A DNA stretch of 64,000 nucleotides from assembly GCF_042652345.1 (NCBI RefSeq), contig NZ_JBHSJJ010000006.1, positions 186,001-250,000 on the forward strand. Reading direction: 5' to 3'. Origin of the DNA: Negadavirga shengliensis. GTDB taxonomy: Bacteria > Bacteroidota > Bacteroidia > Cytophagales > Cyclobacteriaceae. Of the stretch, positions 35,122 to 43,490 are shown piece after piece. The position numbers and the translations under genes were made by a program. Below the pieces are notes generated by a model, which was not told the origin of the DNA, did not search any database, and saw only the letters and a list, made by a program, of their open reading frames with translations. How positions within the stretch are numbered: position 1 is the first letter of the stretch; each line of letters begins with the position of its first letter.

Positions 35122-37269
35122 ATGTGCTTCGGTCATATACACCTCAGAATTTTAGTATTGACTTTTAGTGTGCTTCTTTTTTATTCCTGCGATAAATCCG
35201 GTCAGATGATTCATGTAGTGGGTAACGGAAGCAATGAGGTGGTGGTCTGGCTGGAACAGGAAGGGTTTTCCATACAAACATATCCGGATCCGTTACAAGC
35301 AATCATGGAAATTCCGGACGGGTCGGTACTCATGGTTCTTGCTGAGGGTTACCCGATGAAAAAAACAAACCTGGAAGGCACTTTTTTTACCCTGGCTGAG
35401 CAGAAAGGTATCCGGTACTATATAGAATATCCTTCTGAAGTTCCGGGAATGGTGCTGCCAAATGAGTCTTTGCGAACCAGACTTGAAAGGGGGGTAGTGG
35501 TCCAGGATGTATTTGGCGCCGGCCTTAGACCGATGAGTATACTTGGTATTAATGATTGCCATGTGATTCAGGTCAACCATGATGACCCTTTATTGGTGTT
35601 GGCTAAGGTGGCCGGGTTGGATAAGGCTGAATATGGGATAGATGATGTGGAGACCTATCCGCTACTCATTAAGCATCAGAGTGGCTTGGTGGCATTTACC
35701 AAACTTTCCAATTTTGCCGCCGGAAGGTACGGACCGGAAGACCACTGGCAAACGGTTTGGGGATATATAATCCGTGAACTGATTCCCGGAGCGCGGCTGG
35801 ATTTTCAGTCTTGGCCAACTTATTTACAACCTGCTTTTGATCAGGACGAAACCATAACCACAGCAGACAAGGAAAACAGTGTGGAGAAAGGGGTGGAATG
35901 GTTTGCCAAGGGCCGCTTCTATGTTCATCCTGATTGGAAGGAAATGTGGCTTGAATATCAAGGCGATGGCGCCAATCCGGTAGGACCACCGGTAGCCAGG
36001 GACCTTCCCAACGGAGACGGGACCCTTGGGTTATTGGAAGGCCATTCCTCTAATATTTACCATGATGGCACCCAGCAGTACCGCTACTGGATCCGCGCAG
36101 ATGTGCAGGGAGAAGGGGCTTATGCCCTTGCGGCCGCCGGCAATCTTTTAAATAAGGAGGATTGTTTTTCGATAGCCGGCAATCTGGTGGATTATATTTT
36201 TCGGGAAAACCTCCGTAATGGCCCCCGAAGCCATCCGGATTCTGCTTCTTACGGGCTGATCGGCTGGTCCCATACTCATCCTGGAGTATATTATGGTGAT
36301 GATAACGCACGCGCCATTTTGGGTATTTTGGGCGCATCGGCGCATATGGGTACCGACAGATGGGATAAGGAAACATTGGAAGCCATACTTGCCAATTTTA
36401 GGACCACAGGTACCTTGGGATTCAGGGATCGGCGGCTGGAACAGAGAGACTTGCAAAGGCAGGGATGGAGATATTACCGGAACAGGGAAGTGGTGAATCC
36501 GGCCCCCCATTTTGAATCATGGATGTGGGCGCTTTACCTTTGGTTATATGACAAAACAGGTTATGAGCCCTTACTGGAAAAAGCCAAATCGGCCATCCGC
36601 ATTACCATGGAGATGTATCCCGATGAATGGCTGTGGACCAATGGCATCCAGCAGGAGAGGGCAAGGATGATATTGCCTTTGGCATGGTTGGTAAGGATAG
36701 AGGACACAGCCGAACACAGGGAATGGCTGGACCGCATTGTCAGCAAGCTTCTGGAAAACCAGGTGGAAAGCGGTGCGATCAGGGAAGAGCTGGGGGGAGT
36801 CGACAAGGGCCGTTATGGGCGAACCAAGTCCAATCAGGAATACGGACTGCATGAAGCTCCCCTGATTTTTGAAAACGGGGATCCGATAGCCGATATGCTT
36901 TATACGAGCAATTTTGCCTTTTTCAGCCTTAACGAAGCCGCACATGCGACAGGTGAGGAAAGATATCAGGAGGCTCTTGAAAAGCTTTCGGACTTTCTAA
37001 CAAGGATACAGGTGAAGAGCGATAAATTCGAAGATCTGGATGGTGCCTGGTTCAGGGCTTTTGATTTTGACCGGTGGGAATTTTGGGCTTCCAATGCAGA
37101 TGTAGGCTGGGGAGCTTGGGGTACCCTTACCGGCTGGACTCAAAGCTGGATCGTGGGGACCCAGGTATTGGTCTTGCAAAACCAAAGCTACTGGGAATTG
37201 ACCAACCGGTCTGCCATCAACGCACATATGGATGAGACCCTGGACTTGATGATGGAGGAACTGCGTTAA
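35122..37269 (+). CDS. large unassigned lipoprotein with probable (alpha/alpha) toroid domain
   Basis: This 715-residue protein has a lipoprotein signal ending LLFYSC (Cys near 23). Residues about 28-240 look like a Rossmann-type domain resembling class I glutamine-amidotransferase/ThuA-like modules (VVVWLEQEGFSIQTY, then SVLMVLAEGYPM, then GLVAFTKLSNFAAGRYG). Residues about 260-715 are rich in aromatic helices with HPGVYYGDDNARAILGILGA, FESWMWALYLWLYDKTGYEP, ANGIQ-like WTNGIQQERARMILPLAWL and GWGAWGTLTGWTQSWI, consistent with an (alpha/alpha)6 glycosidase-like toroid. I do not recognise a named family. It is probably a surface or periplasmic enzyme acting on a glycan. It lies divergent from the ROK regulator. 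Confidence 0.75.
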   Translation: MCFGHIHLRILVLTFSVLLFYSCDKSGQMIHVVGNGSNEVVVWLEQEGFSIQTYPDPLQAIMEIPDGSVLMVLAEGYPMKKTNLEGTFFTLAEQKGIRYYIEYPSEVPGMVLPNESLRTRLERGVVVQDVFGAGLRPMSILGINDCHVIQVNHDDPLLVLAKVAGLDKAEYGIDDVETYPLLIKHQSGLVAFTKLSNFAAGRYGPEDHWQTVWGYIIRELIPGARLDFQSWPTYLQPAFDQDETITTADKENSVEKGVEWFAKGRFYVHPDWKEMWLEYQGDGANPVGPPVARDLPNGDGTLGLLEGHSSNIYHDGTQQYRYWIRADVQGEGAYALAAAGNLLNKEDCFSIAGNLVDYIFRENLRNGPRSHPDSASYGLIGWSHTHPGVYYGDDNARAILGILGASAHMGTDRWDKETLEAILANFRTTGTLGFRDRRLEQRDLQRQGWRYYRNREVVNPAPHFESWMWALYLWLYDKTGYEPLLEKAKSAIRITMEMYPDEWLWTNGIQQERARMILPLAWLVRIEDTAEHREWLDRIVSKLLENQVESGAIREELGGVDKGRYGRTKSNQEYGLHEAPLIFENGDPIADMLYTSNFAFFSLNEAAHATGEERYQEALEKLSDFLTRIQVKSDKFEDLDGAWFRAFDFDRWEFWASNADVGWGAWGTLTGWTQSWIVGTQVLVLQNQSYWELTNRSAINAHMDETLDLMMEELR

Positions 37270-37466
37270 TAGTGAAAGGTTTAGGGAGAGGGTTTTCCTG
37301 ATAAAGCGGAAGGACTTAATTTGTAATCCCGCTTTTCGGGGGCCGATTGATATTTTAGTTAATATTTTATACATTTAAGCCCGGCAATAGTATGCTTTAA
37401 GATAACTTGTCAATATATACCTGATATCCTGTAATTTTTTTATGGATCCGAAAATTAACAAGAAAG

Positions 37467-38558
37467 ATGATTGGGAGTTTACACGAATTAAATAATGAGA
37501 CTAGTTATGACTTGGGGTTGTTTTTTGAATTATCTCCGGACCTTTTGTGTATCGCGGGATATGATGGTTTTTTCAAAAAAGTAAATCCTGCCTTATCAAA
37601 ACTGCTTGGGTACACTCCACAGGAGCTATATTCCAGACCGATCAATGATTTTGTATTTGAAGAAGATAGTGAAATTACTGCCAAAAACCGGCGGAATATC
37701 ATCAACGGGACAGTACTTTTGAATTTTGAAAACAGGTATGTTACAAAGTCCGGGGATATTATATGGCTGTCCTGGACTTCCATCCCCGTAGAAAGATCCA
37801 AGCTTGTTTATGCCATCGCCAAAAATATTACCCATAAAAAAAGGTTGGATGATGATCGTAACCGTCTCATAACCACCCTTACCAAAATAAATAAGGAACT
37901 AAAGCAGCTAAATTACACCACTTCGCATGACTTAAGGGCTCCTGTTAACAATTTACTGGTTATTTTCGAACTTCTGGATCAAATAAAAATCCAGGATCAG
38001 GATACACTTGAGTTCATACACATGCTGAGATTATCTACAGGGAAATTAAAAGATACCTTGGACAAATACGTGGATGCACTTTCCCAAAAAGAATACTTGC
38101 AGGTAGAAGTGGAGGAATTGGATATGGAGGTCCATTTCGACAAGGTATTGGATTCTATAAAATTGTTGCTAGTGAGTTCCAAAGCTAAAGTGAATCGTGA
38201 CTTTTCCGAGTTAAAACGGGTGAAATTTAACAAATCCTATTTGGAAAGTATTTTTCTAAACCTGCTGACAAACTCCATTAAATATGCTCAACCGGGCTGC
38301 CTTCCGGAAATAACGGTATCTTCAAGGAAACTTGATGGTGTGGAGCAATTGATTTTTACGGACAATGGCATGGGATTCGATTTGGAGAAGGTAAAGGACC
38401 GGATTTTCGGTTTCCAACAAAAATTCCACGGTCACACAGACAGCAAAGGGATTGGCCTCTATTTGGTTTATAACCACATCACCAGTTTGGGAGGTCAGAT
38501 TTCCATTCAAAGTAAGGTGAATGAAGGAAGCCGTTTTGTGATTTCATTTAAAGTATAA
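37467..38558 (+). CDS. cytoplasmic PAS-domain sensor histidine kinase
   Basis: This 363-residue protein has a PAS domain (about 15-130, LFFELSPDLLCIAGYDGFFKKVNPALSKLLGY, ending AIAKNITHKKR). The dimerisation and phospho-acceptor helix contains TSHDLRAPVNNLL near 150, and the HATPase domain (about 245-363) has the N box LLTNSIKYA, the G1 box DNGMGFD and the G2 box KGIGLYLVYN. There is no membrane segment, so it senses an intracellular signal. No response regulator is adjacent. It is followed directly by a 120-bp tandem repeat array. Confidence 0.94.
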   Translation: MIGSLHELNNETSYDLGLFFELSPDLLCIAGYDGFFKKVNPALSKLLGYTPQELYSRPINDFVFEEDSEITAKNRRNIINGTVLLNFENRYVTKSGDIIWLSWTSIPVERSKLVYAIAKNITHKKRLDDDRNRLITTLTKINKELKQLNYTTSHDLRAPVNNLLVIFELLDQIKIQDQDTLEFIHMLRLSTGKLKDTLDKYVDALSQKEYLQVEVEELDMEVHFDKVLDSIKLLLVSSKAKVNRDFSELKRVKFNKSYLESIFLNLLTNSIKYAQPGCLPEITVSSRKLDGVEQLIFTDNGMGFDLEKVKDRIFGFQQKFHGHTDSKGIGLYLVYNHITSLGGQISIQSKVNEGSRFVISFKV

Positions 38559-38564
38559 AAAAGG

Positions 38565-39044
38565 GGGACCGCGGATGCCACGGATGCTGCGGGTTAGCAC
38601 GGATTTATTTTTGGGAAATTGACCAGAACCTCATCCCCAAACCATCTGTGTGAATCTGGGTCATCTGTGGTTTAAAAAGGAGGCGGGACCGCGGATGCCG
38701 CGGATGCTGCGGGTTGGCACGGATTTATTTATAGAGAACTGATCGGAAGCTCTCGGGGAATTAATCTGTGTGAATCTGGGTCATCTGTGGTTTAAAAAGG
38801 AGGGGGGACCGCGGATGCGACGGATGCTGCGGGTTAGCACGGATTTATTTTTGGGAAATTGACCAGAACCTCATCCCCAAACCATCTGTGTGAATCTGGG
38901 TCATCTGTGGTTTAAAAAGGAGGCGGGACCGCGGATGCGACGGATGCTGCGGGTTAGCACGGATTTATTTTTGGGAAATTGACCAGAACCTCATCCCCAA
39001 ACCATCTGTGTGAATCTGGGTAATCTGCGGTTTAAAAAAAGGGG
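38565..39044. repeat. four tandem copies of a 120-bp palindrome-ended repeat
   Basis: Units start at 38565, 38685, 38805 and 38925 with an exact 120-base period. Each begins GGGACCGCGGATGC, continues with ACGGATGCTGCGGGTT and GCACGGATTTATTT, and ends ATCTGTGTGAATCTGG, then ATCTGTGGTTTAAAAA. The two ends are imperfect reverse complements (ACCGCGGATG against CATCTGTGGT, and CACGGATT against AATCTGTG), so each unit could fold into a long hairpin. Units 1, 3 and 4 are nearly identical throughout; unit 2 has a different interior (about 38733-38763). The sequence is of the dispersed 'CGGATT...AATCTGTG' kind found between genes in many Bacteroidota. It fills the gap between the histidine kinase and DUF1080 genes. 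Confidence 0.92.
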
Positions 39045-39098
39045 AGGCCTGTATTCCCCCTGCCCCCGCCTTTTGGTGGATATGTTCATTTCAAAATC

Positions 39099-39809
39099 CT
39101 ACAGTTTCCTCACCTTGATATTTCTGAAGTAGACTTTGTCATGGTGGTCCGTTAACAGGATATGGCCGTTTTCCAATTCACCATAACGGGTATCATCTTT
39201 AAACTTGGTTTCGGATTTCCTTTTGAGAAAATCCTTGCTGCCTCTTTTATAACTGACCACCTTGGTGTTGTTCAACCAATGCTCTACCTTGTTTCCCTTG
39301 GCTATGATCTTTCCCGTGTTCCATTCGCCATGAGGATTCAGTTTTTTACCCTTTGGGGCATACAGCAAGTAGGTAGACCCGGTTGAGCTCAGACCATTGG
39401 GATCAGTTTTGATTTCAGGGTGGTTGTAATCGTCAATGATTTGATATTCAGGGCCATTGACCATGATATTGCCGGTTTTTTCGTTTACAATGGTGTCCAC
39501 GAAATATTTAATACCGCTGTTCGCCCCTTCTGTAAAGTTGAATTCAAACACCAGTTCAAAATCAGCATATTTCTCTTTGGTGATGATATCCCCTCCTTTT
39601 CCGTCCAGAAACAGGAGGCCATCTTCCACTTTCCATCCCTGTGCCGGGAAAGCGGGGTTTTGCTTAGCCCTCCACTTGTCCGTGTTCTGGCCATCAAAAA
39701 GGATTTCCCATTCGCCATTGTTCACATCAAACGGCGTATAGGCCATGATCAAGCAGGCTGTCAAAGTCAATAGAACGGGTAATTTAAAATAGTTGCTTTT
39801 TTTCATCAC
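39099..39809 (-). CDS. DUF1080 (3-keto-disaccharide hydrolase-like) secreted protein
   Basis: This 236-residue protein has a signal peptide (KLPVLLTLTACLIMAYTPF) and one DUF1080 domain with the family pattern EWEILFDGQNTDKWRAK near 33, then WKVEDGLLFLDGKGGDIIT, YADFELVFEFNFTEGANSGIKYFV, YQIIDDYNHPE, GEWNTGKIIAKGNKVEHWLN and ILLTDHHDKVYFRNIKVRKL. The fold is a concanavalin-like beta sandwich, and members have been described as 3-keto-glycoside hydrolases or glycan binders. It is the last gene of a minus-strand run after the ceramidase-like gene (33 bases apart). Confidence 0.9.
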   Translation of the reverse strand: MMKKSNYFKLPVLLTLTACLIMAYTPFDVNNGEWEILFDGQNTDKWRAKQNPAFPAQGWKVEDGLLFLDGKGGDIITKEKYADFELVFEFNFTEGANSGIKYFVDTIVNEKTGNIMVNGPEYQIIDDYNHPEIKTDPNGLSSTGSTYLLYAPKGKKLNPHGEWNTGKIIAKGNKVEHWLNNTKVVSYKRGSKDFLKRKSETKFKDDTRYGELENGHILLTDHHDKVYFRNIKVRKL

Positions 39810-39842
39810 GATTGAATTTTCTGAGTTTAATTATAAATTCTT

Positions 39843-41267
39843 TTATTCATATACTTTGGATATGGAAAGTTCAGCAGCCATTTCATCAAAAGTCTCGAGA
39901 ATCTGTTTTTCCAAACCGGGTTTCCATTTGGCAGGCAAGCCATATACCATTTGGGATGAGTATCCCTCATAGCCCCCTTCTTTCAGGATAATTTCTGAGG
40001 GGATGTAGCCCATCACATCGTTGCTATAAGCCATGACAAAGATGTCGTGACCATAGTCAGCCTTTAGGCGATTGGCATAAGCTACCGTCACCTCACCGCC
40101 CATATTGAAGAGCAATTGGGAGCCGATTTGCCAGATCTGTAAGGGATAGGGATAGGATGTGAGTGAAGTTCCTCCGGATTGTGTGAAGGCCAATATCCGT
40201 TTGGCCCAACGCTGCATATATCCGGATTCCTGCTGAGCCATTTCCGAAAGTTCCTCCTCAGAGGGAGCACTTTCCAAGGCCAGGTCTATTTCCCGGTAAA
40301 CCAAGCGGAAAGTGGCAGGCAGAGGCGCCATTTCCTCCTCCAGGACCCTGTCTACCGCTGCCGCCAAGGTCCGGCCATACTGTTTGGCCAGGGGTACGGA
40401 TCTTCTGGGGATGGGATTTTGATCTCCGGCTGCTCCCTGAAAAAACATGGCTGTCACCCCGGGATGGTATTTTTCCAATTCCAGCTGGGCATATCCCGGA
40501 TAATCCCCAGACCAATAATAATGATCCAGCACCGTAGGATGACAGGCGTACCCAAACAGGATGGTTTCCAGCCCTCCTTCTTCGTTTTCTACCTTGATGA
40601 CCGGAACAGCATGGTCAATAGGGCCTTCCAGGGCTGTCTTTTGATGGACTTCGCGTTCTGCATTGTTCCTTCTGTTCACCTGAAAACGGCTCACACCGTT
40701 AGCGGCGTATAAACGGACAGGTTTCATGTTTTGCATGGCCTGACCTACCAGTTCAATTATCTTCTGTTCCAGGAAATTGCTGTATTCGGACACCAGGTTG
40801 AGTTGTTCCGGATCAAGTGGGTAGATGTCATAGAGGGCTTCCTCCAAGACCGGTCCTGAATGGGTATGGGTGCTGTTGAGTATGACCTGCGCCTTGGTTA
40901 CGCCGTGGTTTTGATACAGTTTTGTTCTGATGCGTTCGGACATTTTCTGAGGAAAGCCCAGAATGTCTGAGGTTACCAGAACGCCTTTATTGCCCCTTTG
41001 GTCTTCCATAACCAAAACCTTGGCCCAGAGATCGTGGTAAGTTCCTTGGGAAGGTTTGTCCCGATGCCCGTATCCGGCGAGCCACATGGGTTTTTCAGGT
41101 GTGATGATAGCTTTGGCCGTGCCTGCCTGCCACCTGTTGTTTTCGCCGCTTTGGCTGTAGGAAACCGTTGTCCCCATCAGTACCAGGAAGAAAAGAGCAG
41201 ATGAGAAGGACAGCAACAAGCGGTTACCTACCCGGATCCATTTGTGAAAGATTGTGTTCCCCATCAT
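39843..41267 (-). CDS. neutral/alkaline ceramidase-like N-terminal domain protein
   Basis: This 474-residue protein has a signal or anchor segment (LLLSFSSALFFLVLMGTTVSYSQS) followed by the neutral/alkaline non-lysosomal ceramidase N-terminal domain: WQAGTAKAIITPEKPMWLAGYG near 45, the metal-binding region NSTHTHSGP near 130, GYACHPTVLDHYYWSGDYPG near 243 and MFFQGAAGDQNP near 275. The short length (true ceramidases are about 700 residues) and absence of the C-terminal Ig-like domain make ceramide hydrolysis unlikely. Such proteins are common in glycan-degrading clusters and are presumed metal hydrolases of unknown substrate. It lies between the BNR-4/ThuA fusion and DUF1080 genes. Confidence 0.86.
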   Translation of the reverse strand: MMGNTIFHKWIRVGNRLLLSFSSALFFLVLMGTTVSYSQSGENNRWQAGTAKAIITPEKPMWLAGYGHRDKPSQGTYHDLWAKVLVMEDQRGNKGVLVTSDILGFPQKMSERIRTKLYQNHGVTKAQVILNSTHTHSGPVLEEALYDIYPLDPEQLNLVSEYSNFLEQKIIELVGQAMQNMKPVRLYAANGVSRFQVNRRNNAEREVHQKTALEGPIDHAVPVIKVENEEGGLETILFGYACHPTVLDHYYWSGDYPGYAQLELEKYHPGVTAMFFQGAAGDQNPIPRRSVPLAKQYGRTLAAAVDRVLEEEMAPLPATFRLVYREIDLALESAPSEEELSEMAQQESGYMQRWAKRILAFTQSGGTSLTSYPYPLQIWQIGSQLLFNMGGEVTVAYANRLKADYGHDIFVMAYSNDVMGYIPSEIILKEGGYEGYSSQMVYGLPAKWKPGLEKQILETFDEMAAELSISKVYE

Positions 41268-41307
41268 GTCGGTAGTTTTTTGATTTTAATTTTTATAAAT
41301 AACGCAG

Positions 41308-43353
41308 CTATTGGAGTGTCCAAGAGATGCCGTTTAGCAATAATTGCAGAAAATTAGGATGACTGAAGTCCGTGGGGTAGCCCAGGGATGTATAGAATAT
41401 TTTACTTTTGCCGGCTTTTCTGGTCCATGCAATCGGTTCTTGGTGTTGGGCCGAGGTCCCATTCAACAGGACATTTGCGTTTTTATCGTGAAGAGGGGAC
41501 ACCAAATAAATATTGCCGTTACTGATCCAAGGTTCGTCAGGTATATTTTGAAGTAGCTTTTGGTTTTTTTCCTTCCTAACCTCTGTCTTCTCATTTTCAG
41601 GACCATAACCCTGATTTTCGTGACCCAGAATTTCCGGAACAAATTCCCACCAGTCTTCGTGGGTCTCCGGGATCGGCTCATTCATGATGGAAAAAGCATG
41701 ATTGGCCGTTCTAATGCCCACAACAGGCTTCCCCGCCAGGAGGTGCCCTTTGATCATAGCCATTTGTTCTTTCCTCAAGGCTACCCTTCTTAAAAACAGA
41801 ACCAGTAAATCGGCATCGTTTATTTTTTCCTCCAAACCCGGAAAATGATAGGCGGTTCTTTCTCCCTCCCCCAAAATCACCTGGGTTTGATGACCGGTTT
41901 CCTTTTCAAGCCTTCCCGCAAACGCAGGAATGGTCCATGGGGCCTCATAGTTATTGGGGTCCTCACTGATCAAAAAGAGAATGTTTTTCTCTTTTTTTGC
42001 CCGGGTGAAAATGCCTTCTGGCAGAACCTTGCCATATACCTTAAGCTGATAATCTTTATAAGAAGTATACCGGCCTTTTAACCAGATGACTATTTCTCTT
42101 TTGTTGTCAGCCAAAACGATGGGCCGGATGTTGTCTTCATCAGATTGATAGGTCACCGGAGTCCATTCCCATTGACTCCCGCCATCAAAGCTTTCTCCCC
42201 GAAATATTTCATACCTTCTCTTTCCGTCTACCATCAAAGGCTTACCGTTTTTCGGATCCACATCAGCGGACATATAGACCACGTCCTTTCGGTTGGGATG
42301 CAGGCTTATCAGGCCGGTGTATTCGTTTTCTCCAGGATATAACCGGCTTCCTGCATAGGCAATTTCTCTTTCATCCCAATTTTTCCCGTTCCATGAGGCG
42401 TAATGATAACGGTGGTCAAATCCTCCCAGTTTTGTATGGGTGGTTTCGCTTCTTGTGATGGGGTCCTTGGTGACAGAAAAGGTAATGTAGGGATTTCCCT
42501 CTTGATCCAACTGTATGTCGCTGGTCCAGGCCACGTCAGTCCGCGTGTTGAGGTCACCATCATATACCAAGGTAAAGTCGGAAGGTTTGTAAGGGCTTTT
42601 TTCGTTTTGGCTGAGCGGACCCACCAAGGTGCCATCCGAGCGGTAAAGTTGATCATTTTCTATATAGCCGTGGTAGATGTTATTGTTGAAGTGTCTTGGA
42701 TGACCGTCTGTGGTGATGAAATGAATCCTTGCTTTTCCATCAGAAGCATACCTTAAATAAGACCTTCCTTCGAATTCAAAAAGTCTGCCTCCGGATTTCC
42801 AGGAATCCCCGTCATCTTGGGACACGAGGTAGTGGGGATTGTTTTCATTCCCTCTATAAAAATTATAGGTAATTCCTGTTGTTTCTAACCTGAAAATATT
42901 GGAATAGGTCACTCTTCCGTTTGTTTTGAACTGACGCTCTTCCTGCCAGCTGGTTATATCCAGAGGGGTTTGTGAGATCCGGAACCGAATCAGGCTGTCA
43001 ATCCCATGTCCGGCATAAACCGTCAATATTTTACCGTCGGGCCTTATCATCAAGGCACCCACATTGTGATCATCCGGGGGCAGGATGTCATGACTTATAA
43101 CTGAAGTGCCGGTACTATAATCTTCCAGATCCCATTCACCCAAGGTGTTTTTGCCATCAGCGGTGACACCTGAGAAATAGAGTTTGTCTTCGTGAAGGAT
43201 TGCCCGTTTGTCCTGGAACCAACACCAACTCCCATCATCTGACAGCAATACAGGCCCATATGGGTCAATGGGTAAATCGGGATTTTGAAAAGCTGCAAGC
43301 TCCAGTGAGAATAAGCCGGCCGAAAAACACAATACAAAATATTTTGGGATCAT
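41308..43353 (-). CDS. secreted BNR-4 repeat protein fused to ThuA-like domain
   Basis: This 681-residue protein has an N-terminal signal (YFVLCFSAGLFSLELAAFQ). Residues about 25-465 form a BNR-4-type propeller: VLLSDDGSWCWFQDKRAI, then HDILPPDDHNVGALMIRPDGKILTVYAGHG, YLVSQDDGDSWKSGGRLFEF, TDGHPRHFNNNIYHGYIEND and DGGSQWEWTPVTYQSDEDNIRP. Residues about 470-681 form a ThuA-like glutamine-amidotransferase-fold domain (NILFLISEDPNNYEAPWT, then DADLLVLFLRRVALRKEQ, PVVGIRTANHAFSI and FYTSLGYPTDFSHPNFLQL). BNR-4 domains occur in glycan lyases and hydrolases and ThuA domains in sugar utilisation. It is the first gene of the minus-strand three-gene run. Confidence 0.85.
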   Translation of the reverse strand: MIPKYFVLCFSAGLFSLELAAFQNPDLPIDPYGPVLLSDDGSWCWFQDKRAILHEDKLYFSGVTADGKNTLGEWDLEDYSTGTSVISHDILPPDDHNVGALMIRPDGKILTVYAGHGIDSLIRFRISQTPLDITSWQEERQFKTNGRVTYSNIFRLETTGITYNFYRGNENNPHYLVSQDDGDSWKSGGRLFEFEGRSYLRYASDGKARIHFITTDGHPRHFNNNIYHGYIENDQLYRSDGTLVGPLSQNEKSPYKPSDFTLVYDGDLNTRTDVAWTSDIQLDQEGNPYITFSVTKDPITRSETTHTKLGGFDHRYHYASWNGKNWDEREIAYAGSRLYPGENEYTGLISLHPNRKDVVYMSADVDPKNGKPLMVDGKRRYEIFRGESFDGGSQWEWTPVTYQSDEDNIRPIVLADNKREIVIWLKGRYTSYKDYQLKVYGKVLPEGIFTRAKKEKNILFLISEDPNNYEAPWTIPAFAGRLEKETGHQTQVILGEGERTAYHFPGLEEKINDADLLVLFLRRVALRKEQMAMIKGHLLAGKPVVGIRTANHAFSIMNEPIPETHEDWWEFVPEILGHENQGYGPENEKTEVRKEKNQKLLQNIPDEPWISNGNIYLVSPLHDKNANVLLNGTSAQHQEPIAWTRKAGKSKIFYTSLGYPTDFSHPNFLQLLLNGISWTLQ

Positions 43354-43490
43354 GGATGTATTTATCTGAAATAAATATTATAACCTTTTTAAAATTAAAG
43401 GATAGATAAATATCATCCACTATAAAAGCTGAAAAAATAGCATCATAAATCCAAAATCAGCTTGCCGGGCCCATAATTTAGACAAACGGC

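Noticed and set aside
37303..37335. AAAGCGG...CCGCTTT inverted repeat after the large lipoprotein gene as terminator
   Set aside because: The arms are only 7 bp with a loop of about 19 bases, and the T run after it is short.
38565..39044. CRISPR-like array reading of the 120-bp repeats
   Set aside because: The whole 120-bp unit repeats, so there are no unique spacers between short repeats, and no cas genes are present.
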